Assembly: GCA_964463135.1 (NCBI GenBank)
Contig: CAYXBA010000009.1
Location: 1-64,000, forward strand
Length of the DNA stretch: 64,000 nt
Origin: UBA6898 sp964463135
GTDB lineage: Bacteria; Nitrospirota; Thermodesulfovibrionia; Thermodesulfovibrionales; UBA6898
Direction: 5' to 3'
In this document: positions 35,193 to 43,852 of the stretch, in pieces
Position numbering within the stretch: position 1 is the stretch's first letter
How the letters are laid out: each line of letters begins with the position of its first letter
Program-made: the position numbers and the translations under genes
The notes under the pieces: generated by a model
Databases searched by the model: none
Told to the model about the DNA's origin: nothing
Seen by the model: only the letters and a program-made list of their open reading frames with translations

Positions 35193-35615
35193 TCAATATG
35201 ACTCGGCAAGATTAGCCTCGCCATTCTGTTCATGCTGCTGCTGGACCTCGTTGTATGCACTCTCCATTTCAAAAATTTCATCCGCCCTTGCTTTATAAAG
35301 CTTTGCAAGGTTCATATTCACAAAAGCTACCTCTTTGCTGAATTTGCCGCAGGTCTTTTCGCTTATCTGCAATGCCATCAGCAGATATGACTCTGCAACC
35401 TCAAAATCCTTCTTTTTGGTAAGAATGTAACCGAGATTATTGATCGCCTTGATCGTCTTCTCATGCTTCTTGCCATAGGCTTTAACGGAATATTCGTACA
35501 ATTCCTTGGCAACAGCCAAGGCCTCGTCAGCATTATTTTCACGCGCCAGGGAAATCACCTTTCTGTTACTCTCTTCCCACAGCGCATCGTCAGCCTTCTT
35601 ATTGAAAAGCCACAT
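35193..35615 (-). CDS. Small TPR protein between tpsB and tpsA
   Basis: A 140-aa protein without signal peptide or membrane segment, so probably cytosolic. Residues about 15-115 form tandem TPR-like helices of the kinesin-light-chain type (VAKELYEYSVKAYG, IKAINNLGYILTKKKDFEVA, SYLLMALQISEKTCG, VNMNLAKLYKARA). The C-terminal 25 residues are Gln/Glu-rich. ATG 35615 follows AAGGAGGGG by about 9 bases. It lies 31 bp after tpsB and about 90 bp before the giant tpsA, in the same operon. This position suggests a chaperone or adaptor that keeps the exoprotein export-competent or recruits the modifying enzymes. That role is inference; classical tpsBA operons lack such a gene. Confidence 0.75.
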   Translation of the reverse strand: MWLFNKKADDALWEESNRKVISLARENNADEALAVAKELYEYSVKAYGKKHEKTIKAINNLGYILTKKKDFEVAESYLLMALQISEKTCGKFSKEVAFVNMNLAKLYKARADEIFEMESAYNEVQQQHEQNGEANLAESY

Positions 35616-35646
35616 TCAGCCGATCCCCTCCTTCATAACCAAAACA

Positions 35647-37233
35647 CTAAAATCTCTTTGATACCTGAAGATAAAACATTGTGTGATCGCCGTTAAGCGT
35701 TGTTGAAGGAAAGATCGGGAAACCCAGATCAGCCTTGACATTGAATTCATAAGGAAGATTCAGACGGAGGCCGCCGCCTACACCTGTCATGGAATAATGT
35801 TTCTCAAAACCAACAGGCGGATTTCTGACGTATGCAGTGCCGTTATCTGCAAAAACAACAAATTGCACCATATCCTTATTCGTAAACGGAGATATTCTCA
35901 GCTCACCGGTAAGCGAGTAGCCGCTGTCTCCTGCACGCTCACCCTGGACATAGCCCCTGACCGAATCCTGACCGCCGACATAATACTGTTCCGACACAAC
36001 AAGGCTGCCAGAAGCCCACTGTCCTGAGCCTTTGGCGACAAAATAAAACGAGGGCGAAAGTTTCTGGAGTCTGATGACATTAGCGTTCAGCTTGGTAAAT
36101 GAATTATCAGCGCCAAGGCGTGATGCCATACGAGCATCATCATCGTCCATGCCGCCAAGGTTATGCCCAAGCCCCTGCGTCAGATATAACGAAGCAAATG
36201 TTCTTCCGCTGGTATCAGTACGGTCGTAGTTCAGACCCAGTCTCAGGGTACTGATCTTGTCATGATTCAGCAGCGTATCGTCGATCGTATAGAGCTTGGA
36301 ATCTTTGTAGTCAAAACCGAATTCAGCAATAAGCGTTTCGATACGCTTCTTGATAAACGGATGTGAGATCGTCAGACCGAAGTTGCTCGATTTTCCGTTA
36401 ATATCAAGCACCTCAAATTCGTGCCCTACGTTAATATTGCCATATGAGTAGTAAGCGGCAAGTCTTGTGCCGAGGGTATTCAGAGGAATTGAGTAATATG
36501 CCCTGCCATACCAGAATTCATCAGGACGTTCGCCGGTCTGTCCTTTGATCGAAAGGATCGATCCTTCCTTTATGAGATTACCAATATCAAGCGTAGCGCC
36601 GAACCGCGACCTGCCGCTCACGTATCTTGAACCAAAATTATTGTAATCAAGCGTCAGGGAAACGGGAAGACTGTTATCCGCAGTGACAACGATATCAGAT
36701 GTTCCGGGCTCACTCCCCGGCACTAGCACTGCGGTCACCTTCAGCTTCGGATAATCATTCAGGACAAGGAGAGCACGTTCAAGCGAATCCTGATCAAAGG
36801 AAGATTCTTTCTGCACCGGTGCAAAGTGCTTCTCAATAAATTCAGTCGAATAATAGGGATGGCTGCCCTGGACCTTGACCGTTCCGATCTTGCCTTCCTG
36901 CACCGCAATCTTGATGACATTGTTCCCGACTTTCTGTTCAGGTACGTATGCCTTTGCAGTAATGTGATTGCGTCTGCGGTACTCTTCGGTGACGAGATTG
37001 GCAACCTTCTGAATGTCCGAGAAGCTGAGGTTCTTGCCCTCATACTCCTTCACGACACCGCCAAGCTCAGCAGCGCTGATAACCGAATTCCCGCTGAAAA
37101 TAAATTTTTCAACATAGATCGTTTTATCAGCGACGGCAGGCTTCTCATCTGCCGCTCGGGTCAGCACCGGACAGAAGAACATGATGGCCCCCACTAAGTA
37201 TCCCACTGTAAGAGTCAGGCACCTATGCTTCAT
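35647..37233 (-). CDS. TpsB outer-membrane transporter (FhaC/ShlB/HMW1B family)
   Basis: A 528-aa protein. Residues 1-27 or 28 are a signal peptide ending VLTRA. Residues about 30-190 hold the two POTRA domains (IYVEKFIFSGNSVIS starts the first; IGTVKVQGSHPYYS starts the second). The remainder is a 16-strand barrel with the conserved VRGY motif near residue 425 (QDSVRGYVQGERAG) and a C-terminal Phe (VSKRF) that acts as barrel assembly signal. It recognises the TPS domain of its TpsA partner in the periplasm and passes it through the outer membrane. The start is well set: AAGGAGGG lies 7 bases before ATG 37233. It is the first gene of the operon that continues with the small TPR protein and the giant TpsA, its obvious cargo. 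Confidence 0.93.
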   Translation of the reverse strand: MKHRCLTLTVGYLVGAIMFFCPVLTRAADEKPAVADKTIYVEKFIFSGNSVISAAELGGVVKEYEGKNLSFSDIQKVANLVTEEYRRRNHITAKAYVPEQKVGNNVIKIAVQEGKIGTVKVQGSHPYYSTEFIEKHFAPVQKESSFDQDSLERALLVLNDYPKLKVTAVLVPGSEPGTSDIVVTADNSLPVSLTLDYNNFGSRYVSGRSRFGATLDIGNLIKEGSILSIKGQTGERPDEFWYGRAYYSIPLNTLGTRLAAYYSYGNINVGHEFEVLDINGKSSNFGLTISHPFIKKRIETLIAEFGFDYKDSKLYTIDDTLLNHDKISTLRLGLNYDRTDTSGRTFASLYLTQGLGHNLGGMDDDDARMASRLGADNSFTKLNANVIRLQKLSPSFYFVAKGSGQWASGSLVVSEQYYVGGQDSVRGYVQGERAGDSGYSLTGELRISPFTNKDMVQFVVFADNGTAYVRNPPVGFEKHYSMTGVGGGLRLNLPYEFNVKADLGFPIFPSTTLNGDHTMFYLQVSKRF

Positions 37234-37584
37234 GTAATCCCTCCTTGAACCTCAATTGTTTTCTATTAAAATTTTCAAAATTTTTCTTCCCTCGTAAAGA
37301 CAGAATACTGCACTACAGAACGCGGCAAAAACGTCTCCCTTCAAACTATTCCTAACCATAGGAAATGCAAGGAGATTTCTATTCGTTAAACTATATATTC
37401 AAGTGACCTCATTGTCAAGGTATAAAAAAAGAAAAATACAATTAATATATAGTTTACTTTCTAATTGAAATACGCACCTCTCCAGTCCTATTTTTCGATT
37501 TTTTGAACAAATTCAGGCAGATTCAGGAAAGACCAGGTTCAGAGGTGCTATAATTACCCATCAAGATAGGGAAGGAGTCACAAA
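37234..37584. promoter_or_regulatory. AT-rich divergent control region between tpsB and the glycan operon
   Basis: A 351-bp gene-free stretch between divergent operons, so both promoters must lie here. It contains a 13-bp perfect inverted repeat, TAAACTATATATT at 37387-37399 and AATATATAGTTTA at 37444-37456, separated by 44 bp. There are A/T tracts near 37425-37436. The heptamer ATTCAGG occurs at 37511 and 37521, with a related GTTCAGAGG near 37538, just before a strong -10 box. The tpsB promoter itself is not clear to me. Confidence 0.5.
37546..37554 (+). promoter_or_regulatory. Extended -10 promoter of the BKACE-aminotransferase-GT2 operon
   Basis: TGCTATAAT is a perfect extended -10 element (TGn plus TATAAT). 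No good -35 box is seen at the right distance, as is common for extended -10 promoters. The expected start of transcription near 37561 leaves a short leader with GGAAGGAG before the first gene. Confidence 0.55.
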
Positions 37585-38463
37585 CTGCCAGAAAAGTTGA
37601 TCATAAATTTTGCCCCTACGGGGATGATCCCTACCAAGGAGATGACCCCCTATGTTCCTGTCACCGTTTCAGAAATAGTCGACGATGTTCATGAAGCATG
37701 GGAACTTGGCATCTCAATGGTTCATCTGCATGCCAGGGACGAGGTCTCAAACAGACCTACGCATAGGGCAGATATTTACAGCAAAATCATTGAAGGTATT
37801 CGCGCATTTGCTCCGGAGCTGATCATATGCGTATCGCTGAGCGGCCGCGACCATGCGGAATTCGAGAAAAGGTCTCAACCTCTTGAACTGGATGGGAACC
37901 TGAAGCCTGATATGGGCAGTCTGACATTAAGCTCGGTCAATTTCAATAAACAGGCCTCGATAAACGAGCCGACGATGATACAGGCGCTCGCATTGAAGAT
38001 GAAGGATGCGGGCATAGCCCCTGAGCTCGAAGCCTTTGATACAGGCATGATCAATTACGCCCTGTATCTCAGAAAGAAAGAGTTGATATCTCCGCCTTAT
38101 TATTTCAATCTTCTGCTCGGAAATATTGCCTGCGCACAGGCTGACCTGCTGCATGCGGGCATCATGATCAAGGATCTGCCCAGCGGTTCCCTCTGGAGCC
38201 TGGCAGGCATCGGAGACAGCCAACTGATGATGAACAGTCTCGCTATCGCGGCCGGCGGGGGTGTGCGTGTCGGACTTGAGGACAACATATACATTGATCG
38301 TCAAAGGAACAAGCTGGCACGAAATATTGACCTGCTCAAGCGGATCCATCTGTTAGCAGACATCCACAACAGAGCCCTGATGACATCACAGGAGCTGAGA
38401 ACTCTTCTGAACCTGGAGAACGGACACGGTCGCTATGGGATTCGAAGCACACATGCTGCCTGA
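37585..38463 (+). CDS. BKACE family enzyme (DUF849, beta-keto acid cleavage)
   Basis: A TIM-barrel protein of the BKACE family, whose members cleave beta-keto acids with acetyl-CoA using a zinc ion (the type reaction is on 3-keto-5-aminohexanoate). The N-terminal LIINFAPTGMIPTK and the zinc-binding HLHARDE motif are characteristic. Start: CTG 37585 gives MPEKLIINFAPTG (292 aa) and sits 7-8 bases after GGAAGGAG. TTG 37597 (288 aa) is the alternative, but it is farther from that site. Either start codon is rare. It leads an operon with a DegT aminotransferase and a glycosyltransferase; the actual substrate is unknown, and a role in making an acyl group or sugar precursor is only a guess. Confidence 0.8.
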   Translation: MPEKLIINFAPTGMIPTKEMTPYVPVTVSEIVDDVHEAWELGISMVHLHARDEVSNRPTHRADIYSKIIEGIRAFAPELIICVSLSGRDHAEFEKRSQPLELDGNLKPDMGSLTLSSVNFNKQASINEPTMIQALALKMKDAGIAPELEAFDTGMINYALYLRKKELISPPYYFNLLLGNIACAQADLLHAGIMIKDLPSGSLWSLAGIGDSQLMMNSLAIAAGGGVRVGLEDNIYIDRQRNKLARNIDLLKRIHLLADIHNRALMTSQELRTLLNLENGHGRYGIRSTHAA

Positions 38464-38499
38464 GAGCGTCGCAAATAACGAAAGCACAAAACCCTCTGC

Positions 38500-39699
38500 A
38501 TGAGAAAAGAATTATTGCTGTTCGGCAGTCCTGCGATCGAGGACCGTGATATAGAGGAAGTTGTTGGCAGTTTAAAGACCGGATGGCTCGGCACCGGACC
38601 CAAGGTAGAAAAATTCGAAAAGGAGTTCGCCGCTTACAAAGGGGCAATGTTTGCAGCCGCGCTGAATTCATGCACCGCTGCCCTGCATCTGAGCATCCTC
38701 GCTGCCGGCATAAAGCCGGGAGACGAGGTTATCACGACCCCTCTGACGTTCTGCTCAACCGTAAATGCGATCATCCATGCAGGGGCTATCCCCGTATTGG
38801 CCGATGTGGATCCGATGACAATGAACATTGATCCTGTTGAGATAGAAAAGAAGATCACCGGCAAGACACGCGCACTTATTCCGGTCCATTTTGCCGGACG
38901 TCCCTGCGATATGAATGCGATCATGGATATCGCAGAAAATCACAAACTAAAGGTCATTGAAGATTGTGCCCACGCCATAGAAGCTGAATATAGGGGGCAT
39001 AAGACCGGCACTTTCGGAGATTTCGGCTGTTTTTCGTTTTATGTAACAAAAAACATAACCACCGGTGAAGGCGGGATGGTGCTTGCGAAGCGGGAAGAGG
39101 ATATCGCCCGGATCAAGGTTCTGGGCCTTCACGGCCTGAGCAAGGATGCATGGAAACGGTTCAGCGACGAAGGATACAGGCATTATCATGTGGTGGAGTG
39201 CGGATTCAAATACAACATGATGGATATCCAGGCAGCAATAGGCATCCATCAGCTTCAGCGCATTGAACAATACTGGAATCGCCGCTGGAAAATATGGCGG
39301 CGATATAATAAGGCATTTGACGGACTGCCCGTAGAACTTTCTGCTCCCCCTGCCAGTGAAACGCGTCATGGCTTGCATTTGTATACGATCTTGATCGATG
39401 AGAAAAGGACCGGCATCAGTCGCGATGCATTCCTTGATGCCATGACCAAAGAGAACATCGGGGTCGGTGTTCACTATCTGAGCATTCCGGAGCATCCATA
39501 CTATCAGAGAGCCTTTGATATGAAACCGGAAGATTTCCCGCATGCCATGCGGACCGGCAGACTGACCGTGAGCCTCCCTCTTTCCGCCAAACTGACGGAT
39601 GAAGACGTGGGGGATGTGATCGAGGCGGTAATAAAAGTGCTCACTCAGGGGCAGCGGATGACCAGGAAGTTGCCGGGAGGTCTGCATGAAAACACCTGA
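38500..39699 (+). CDS. DegT/DnrJ/EryC1/StrS sugar aminotransferase
   Basis: A 399-aa PLP-dependent aminotransferase of the sugar-modifying DegT family, usually acting on nucleotide-linked keto sugars with glutamate as amino donor. Typical features are GWLGTGPKVEKFE at the N-terminus, ALNSCTAALHLS in the cofactor pocket, EDCAHAIEA with the PLP-nitrogen Asp, and SFYVTKNITTGEGG with the Schiff-base Lys. The length is standard. It starts 36 bp after the BKACE gene and overlaps the next gene by 14 bp, so the three are one operon. With the NeuD/PglD-like acetyltransferase at 41349 it could make an acetamido sugar; the needed dehydratase is not in this window. Confidence 0.9.
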   Translation: MRKELLLFGSPAIEDRDIEEVVGSLKTGWLGTGPKVEKFEKEFAAYKGAMFAAALNSCTAALHLSILAAGIKPGDEVITTPLTFCSTVNAIIHAGAIPVLADVDPMTMNIDPVEIEKKITGKTRALIPVHFAGRPCDMNAIMDIAENHKLKVIEDCAHAIEAEYRGHKTGTFGDFGCFSFYVTKNITTGEGGMVLAKREEDIARIKVLGLHGLSKDAWKRFSDEGYRHYHVVECGFKYNMMDIQAAIGIHQLQRIEQYWNRRWKIWRRYNKAFDGLPVELSAPPASETRHGLHLYTILIDEKRTGISRDAFLDAMTKENIGVGVHYLSIPEHPYYQRAFDMKPEDFPHAMRTGRLTVSLPLSAKLTDEDVGDVIEAVIKVLTQGQRMTRKLPGGLHENT

Positions 39700-41323
39700 G
39701 GCTCAGCCAAAAGTCAGCATCAGGATCTCTACCTATAATCAGGGCAAATTCATCGCTCAGGCCATAGAAAGCGTGCTTATGCAGGAAGTTGATTTCAGCT
39801 ATGAAATTATTATCGGCGAAGATTGCTCGACAGACAATACACGGGAGATCGTCACGACGTATCAGCAGAAATACCCTGATAGGATCCGCCTGCTTTTATA
39901 CGAACAAAATATGGGCAGGCTGCATAATTTCAAACAGACGCTCATGGCCTGCAGCGGTCAGTATATAGCAAGTCTTGACGGCGACGATTACTGGACATCG
40001 CCCCATAAACTCCAGAAGCAGGCCAATTTTCTTGACGACCATCCTGATTGCTCCATGTGTTTCCACAATGTCCAGATAGTGTACGACAGCGGCAAGGAGA
40101 GTCACCCTGATATCACGCGAGGTAAACCGTTTGTCGCAACAGAAGACCTCCTCAACGAATGCTTTATCGCGAGTTGCGGGGTAATGTACCGCAATCCTCG
40201 TTATGATGTATTCCCTCCTTTATTTGATGAGATGCCTGTTTACGACTGGCCGCTCTATGTTCTGAATTCGCAAAAAGGCAGGGTCGGCTATATTGATGAA
40301 ATTATGGGCGTCTGGAGACACCATGCAGACGGAATATGGACAAAAGGTGGCAAGCCGTCTATTGACCACTTGATTATGAAGAACGAGTGGGCCCTGAAAT
40401 TCTATGAGGTCATAAACCGGCACCTGGAATACCGTTATGACACTATCATTCAGAAAAGGATTGCCGTCCACAGGGGCCACATCGAAAAGTTGCAGCAGAA
40501 AAAAACTGTTCCTGCTGTGGTTCATAAGGCTCCTTTGCTAACCGATGCTCTCGTTACCGTCATAACACCAACAACAGGGTTGGATCTCCTGGAGAAGAAC
40601 CTGTTTTCAGTATCCCAACAGACCTATAAGAATATCCAGCACCTGCTTGTCGTAGACGGGCCTGATTGCATAGACAGGACTAACAATTTACTGCGGCAGT
40701 GCGGCATGCAGATGACCAATGATAATAAAGCTGTAACACCAAATGGAATGACAGATGTTCTCTATTTGCCCTACGCAACGGGCGGTGAGGACTGGCTGGA
40801 GAACCGCATCTACGGCGCATGCTGTTATCTTGCAAAAGGCGATTACCTGCTTTTTCTGAAAGAAACAAATTTTCTTGAACCGGATCATGTCGAGAGCCTG
40901 CTCAGGACCTTACAGGAGAAGAAGGTCAGATGGGCCTATTCACTGCGACGTATTCTTGACAGCAATGGTGCCTTCGTCTGCAATGATGATTGTGAGAGCC
41001 TCGGGAAATGGCCCTCAGTGTTGGGCGACAACGATTACCTCATCGATACCAATTGTTTTTTCCTGCCAAAAACACTGGCAGTAGAAACATCCCATGCCTG
41101 GAATAACAAGGCTCCGGGGCCGGAACGGCCGGGAGCAGACAGGATTCTGACAGGCTTATTGAAGAGGATAGCTCCTGACTATGAATGTAGCTACAACTAT
41201 TCCGTAAACTACCGCACCAGCCTTCGGGCCGGTTCTGTTCAAAAGGAGTTCTTTCTGCGCGGCAACGAACATTCAGTAAAAAAGTATGCCGGGAATTTGC
41301 CCTGGCGAAAGGCCGGAGGGTAA
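39686..41323 (+). CDS. Two-domain GT2 family glycosyltransferase
   Basis: A 545-aa protein. Residues about 8-240 are a GT2 GT-A domain: VSIRISTYNQGKFIAQAIES opens it, GEDCSTDNT binds nucleotide, and SLDGDDYW is the metal-binding DxD region. From about residue 285 a second GT2-like domain begins (VTVITPTTGLDLLEKNLFSV, LLVVDGPDC), but a clear DxD motif is missing there, so it may be inactive or a binding module. No membrane segments are seen. ATG 39686 lies inside the end of the aminotransferase gene with GGGAGG 8 bases upstream, so translation is coupled. Donor and acceptor are unknown; surface glycan assembly is likely from context. Confidence 0.85.
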   Translation: MKTPEAQPKVSIRISTYNQGKFIAQAIESVLMQEVDFSYEIIIGEDCSTDNTREIVTTYQQKYPDRIRLLLYEQNMGRLHNFKQTLMACSGQYIASLDGDDYWTSPHKLQKQANFLDDHPDCSMCFHNVQIVYDSGKESHPDITRGKPFVATEDLLNECFIASCGVMYRNPRYDVFPPLFDEMPVYDWPLYVLNSQKGRVGYIDEIMGVWRHHADGIWTKGGKPSIDHLIMKNEWALKFYEVINRHLEYRYDTIIQKRIAVHRGHIEKLQQKKTVPAVVHKAPLLTDALVTVITPTTGLDLLEKNLFSVSQQTYKNIQHLLVVDGPDCIDRTNNLLRQCGMQMTNDNKAVTPNGMTDVLYLPYATGGEDWLENRIYGACCYLAKGDYLLFLKETNFLEPDHVESLLRTLQEKKVRWAYSLRRILDSNGAFVCNDDCESLGKWPSVLGDNDYLIDTNCFFLPKTLAVETSHAWNNKAPGPERPGADRILTGLLKRIAPDYECSYNYSVNYRTSLRAGSVQKEFFLRGNEHSVKKYAGNLPWRKAGG

Positions 41324-41348
41324 TTGATGGTCTGCAGGAAATCCGGAT

Positions 41349-42011
41349 TCAGGACAATGCCGGATATATTTTTTTTAGAACAGCCGGAATGCCGGCCACA
41401 AGCGCTCTCTCTTCTACATCGTTGATCACCACTGCACCGGCAGCCACAACAGCTCCGCTTCCGATGACGAGCTTTTCGATGACGCTGGCACCAATGCCGA
41501 TCGTCGCACCGGAGCCGATCTCAACAAGGCCGCCTACATTGCTGCCGGGCTGCAGCCGGGCGTATTCATGGACAATGGTGTCATGCCCGACCGTCACACC
41601 CCTGTTCACAAAAACATGGTCCATGAGAACAGCACCCGGAGCGATCACGCTGTTGGCGCCGATGTAGACCCCCTGACCGATCCGTGCATAAGGAGATACG
41701 TACGCTGTAGGATGGATCAGCTGCGCAAAGGTCAAATGATGGGTCTTCCGAAGAAAATCAACAAGAGCAGACTTTCGGGGCGTTGTAGGCACAACAAAAT
41801 ACTCTTCATCGTTCTCCGCTTCAAAGACTGACAGCGGAATAATGCTCGGATGCTCGTCCAGTTCCCGCAGCCTCGTTTCGAACCCCTTTGTTCGCTCATC
41901 CGTCTCTTCCGGAGTGTTCATGACAATCCGGGTGATCTTCTTCTGTCGTGCATGGCAGCAATCGTAAATATCGCTGAGTATATTACTGACACCGAACAGG
42001 ACCATTTTCAT
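41349..42011 (-). CDS. NeuD/PglD-like sugar O/N-acetyltransferase
   Basis: A 220-aa protein with the two-part layout of NeuD and PglD: an N-terminal nucleotide-sugar binding Rossmann-like part (MKMVLFGVSNILSDIYDCC), then a left-handed beta-helix of hexapeptide repeats (IGQGVYIGANSVIAPGAVL, IGSGATIGIGASVI). The His of TVGHDTI is the expected catalytic base. It acetylates an amino sugar or sialic-acid-like sugar with acetyl-CoA. It is convergent with the GT2 gene, 25 bp away, and is followed in its upstream direction by a 270-bp gap. Pairing with the DegT aminotransferase would match the PglE-PglD pair; this is inference. Confidence 0.85.
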   Translation of the reverse strand: MKMVLFGVSNILSDIYDCCHARQKKITRIVMNTPEETDERTKGFETRLRELDEHPSIIPLSVFEAENDEEYFVVPTTPRKSALVDFLRKTHHLTFAQLIHPTAYVSPYARIGQGVYIGANSVIAPGAVLMDHVFVNRGVTVGHDTIVHEYARLQPGSNVGGLVEIGSGATIGIGASVIEKLVIGSGAVVAAGAVVINDVEERALVAGIPAVLKKIYPALS

Positions 42012-42280
42012 ATTCTAAGTTCACCTCGCGCAATAGGTTTTAAACAAGAGGTTGACATCTTCCCCTGCAGGAATAGCATCACCATAGGTTCGTCTCTGCC
42101 TTGAACTGCTGTCAGCAGAAGCACTGTCTGTCTGCGTTTGACTCCTTCCAAAGTTAACAGGTTATATTATACAGAATATGCAGAAGTATCCCCATAGCAG
42201 GAAATCATATAATACAGGGCGGGATAATACGGGACACCATAGAATGCATCTTGCGTGGTATAGCGAAATTTGCCAAATAA

Positions 42281-42955
42281 ATGGTATGGAACATGATACT
42301 GTCTCATAAACATAAATTTATTTTTATAAAGACCAAAAAGACTGCCGGCACAAGCATCGAAATTGCGCTTTCCGAGTTTTGCGGACCTGATGATATCATC
42401 ACACCTATCACGCCCAACGATGAAGCTATCAGAAAGAAGCGTGGACATCGGGGACCGCAAAATTATAGACTTCCCGGCGGGGAATTCTATAATCACATAT
42501 CCGCAAGCGAGATAATGCGTATGATTGATCCTGACATCTGGAACAGCTATTTTAAATTTTGCGTTGAACGAAATCCCTGGGACAAGGTCATTTCGTGGTA
42601 TTTCTGGGAACACAAAACTGAGCCTCGTCCCTCCATGCTTGAGTTTATTCAGTCCGGACATGCCTCACTTGTAGGAGGCCCGGGCGGCTTTGACCTTTAT
42701 ACGATCAATGATCGTATTGTAGTTGACAAGGTTTTGCTCTTTGAAGATCTCGACAAAGAAATGGAATTCCTGAGACAACAGTTAGCCCTTCAGAGAGTTC
42801 CACATTTGCCACGTGCCAAATCTGAGTTTAGAAAAGATAAGCGCAATGTTGCACAATTTTATGACGAGCAGGGCAGAAATACAGTAGGAAAACTGTTTTC
42901 GAGGGAGATTGCCCGATTCGGTTATTGTTTTCCTGATCCGCATCGAGATTCCTGA
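42281..42955 (+). CDS. Sulfotransferase (Sulfotransfer_2-like)
   Basis: A protein of up to 224 aa. FIKTKKTAGTSIEIAL is the PAPS 5'-phosphosulfate loop in the form used by carbohydrate sulfotransferases of the Sulfotransfer_2 type (K-x-x-T-A-G-T-S). FKFCVERNPWDKVISWYFW is the 3'-phosphate binding segment. The likely job is sulfation of a surface glycan. The start is unsure: ATG 42281 or ATG 42293 (MILSHKHKF), the latter looking more like relatives; neither has a good ribosome site. A TATAAT at 42208-42213 may be its -10 box. It is on the opposite strand to both neighbours. Confidence 0.8.
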   Translation: MVWNMILSHKHKFIFIKTKKTAGTSIEIALSEFCGPDDIITPITPNDEAIRKKRGHRGPQNYRLPGGEFYNHISASEIMRMIDPDIWNSYFKFCVERNPWDKVISWYFWEHKTEPRPSMLEFIQSGHASLVGGPGGFDLYTINDRIVVDKVLLFEDLDKEMEFLRQQLALQRVPHLPRAKSEFRKDKRNVAQFYDEQGRNTVGKLFSREIARFGYCFPDPHRDS

Positions 42956-43023
42956 ATCCCCCGGGGATTTGCCTGAAGCCCTGGCATCAGGGAGAGATAA
43001 ATTCAACAGGGGGCTCCCCTAGA

Positions 43024-43848
43024 TCAAAACGCCCGTGACCGAAAACGCTGTATCAGTTCTTCCTTTATTGCGTCTAATTCAGCAGAATGTGATTCCTTCG
43101 GTTCCGGGGGAGGAACTTTGAACATGGTATCATCCAGATCAAGCATCTTCGCGATCTGCCTGACACTGTTCTGCTGATCTTTCACAAAATCTTCATAGCA
43201 GATAACTAGTGGTGACAGCCTATTTTCTGCAAAGAAATTCTTCCAGAAAATGTCATCATTTTTAATAATCTGCATACACTGGGCAATACTGCGGTCATCA
43301 CCCATTTTATGGTCGGGCCGGCATTCCGATACTTTTATCCCGTCAAAATCCCAGATACCGGTAACGACCGAGATATGGAGAGAGATCGCCTGGGCAAGGA
43401 TATCTTTTCTGAAGAGATAAATATACCTGGCTTCACCGAACAGTTCATCCCGGACAGGCAGACAATGCTGCATAAACTCCCATTGAAGCTTGGTACCCCA
43501 TATGCCGTTAGGGCTGGTACGTCTGGCAAAAAGCATACGGAGATACGTCTTTCGGTCCTGAAGATCAAGTTTCCAACGATTACTGAGCAGGCGAATATGA
43601 AGAGGGTTGAAATATTCATGCGGCACTCCAATACCCGCGTTGATCAACAGCCTGCCGAGCAGATGTGAACCGGCCCTCTGGGCTGAACAGATGATATATT
43701 TTCGTTTAATGTCGTCACAACTTCTCAGGGGCTGATCAAAGCGCTCAGCGCTTGTCTCAAGTTCGGACATTTTTTCATAGGGAACGGTATCTGCCCCGTC
43801 CATTGCTTCAACAGATCTGTTCTTCTGATCACCCGTCAATTCCTTCAC
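43024..43848 (-). CDS. Stf0-type sulfotransferase (LPS/trehalose sulfotransferase family)
   Basis: A protein of up to 274 aa. YIICSAQRAGSHLLGRLL is the PAPS-binding loop in the Stf0 form, and PHEYFNP follows as in that family. RYIYLFRKDILAQAISLHIS is the 3'-phosphate binding helix. Relatives sulfate trehalose, LPS or Nod-factor sugars. The first 45 residues are poorly conserved in look. GTG 43848 has no good ribosome site, whereas TTG 43842 has GAGGTG 7 bases upstream, so the latter may be the start. It is divergent from the GT7-like gene. It is the third sulfotransferase family member in this window. Confidence 0.8.
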   Translation of the reverse strand: MKELTGDQKNRSVEAMDGADTVPYEKMSELETSAERFDQPLRSCDDIKRKYIICSAQRAGSHLLGRLLINAGIGVPHEYFNPLHIRLLSNRWKLDLQDRKTYLRMLFARRTSPNGIWGTKLQWEFMQHCLPVRDELFGEARYIYLFRKDILAQAISLHISVVTGIWDFDGIKVSECRPDHKMGDDRSIAQCMQIIKNDDIFWKNFFAENRLSPLVICYEDFVKDQQNSVRQIAKMLDLDDTMFKVPPPEPKESHSAELDAIKEELIQRFRSRAF

Positions 43849-43852
43849 CTCA

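Noticed and set aside
38336..39687. Minus-strand frames opposite the DegT gene (38336-38671, 38947-39687)
   Set aside because: Shadows of a clear aminotransferase gene; no motifs or ribosome sites.
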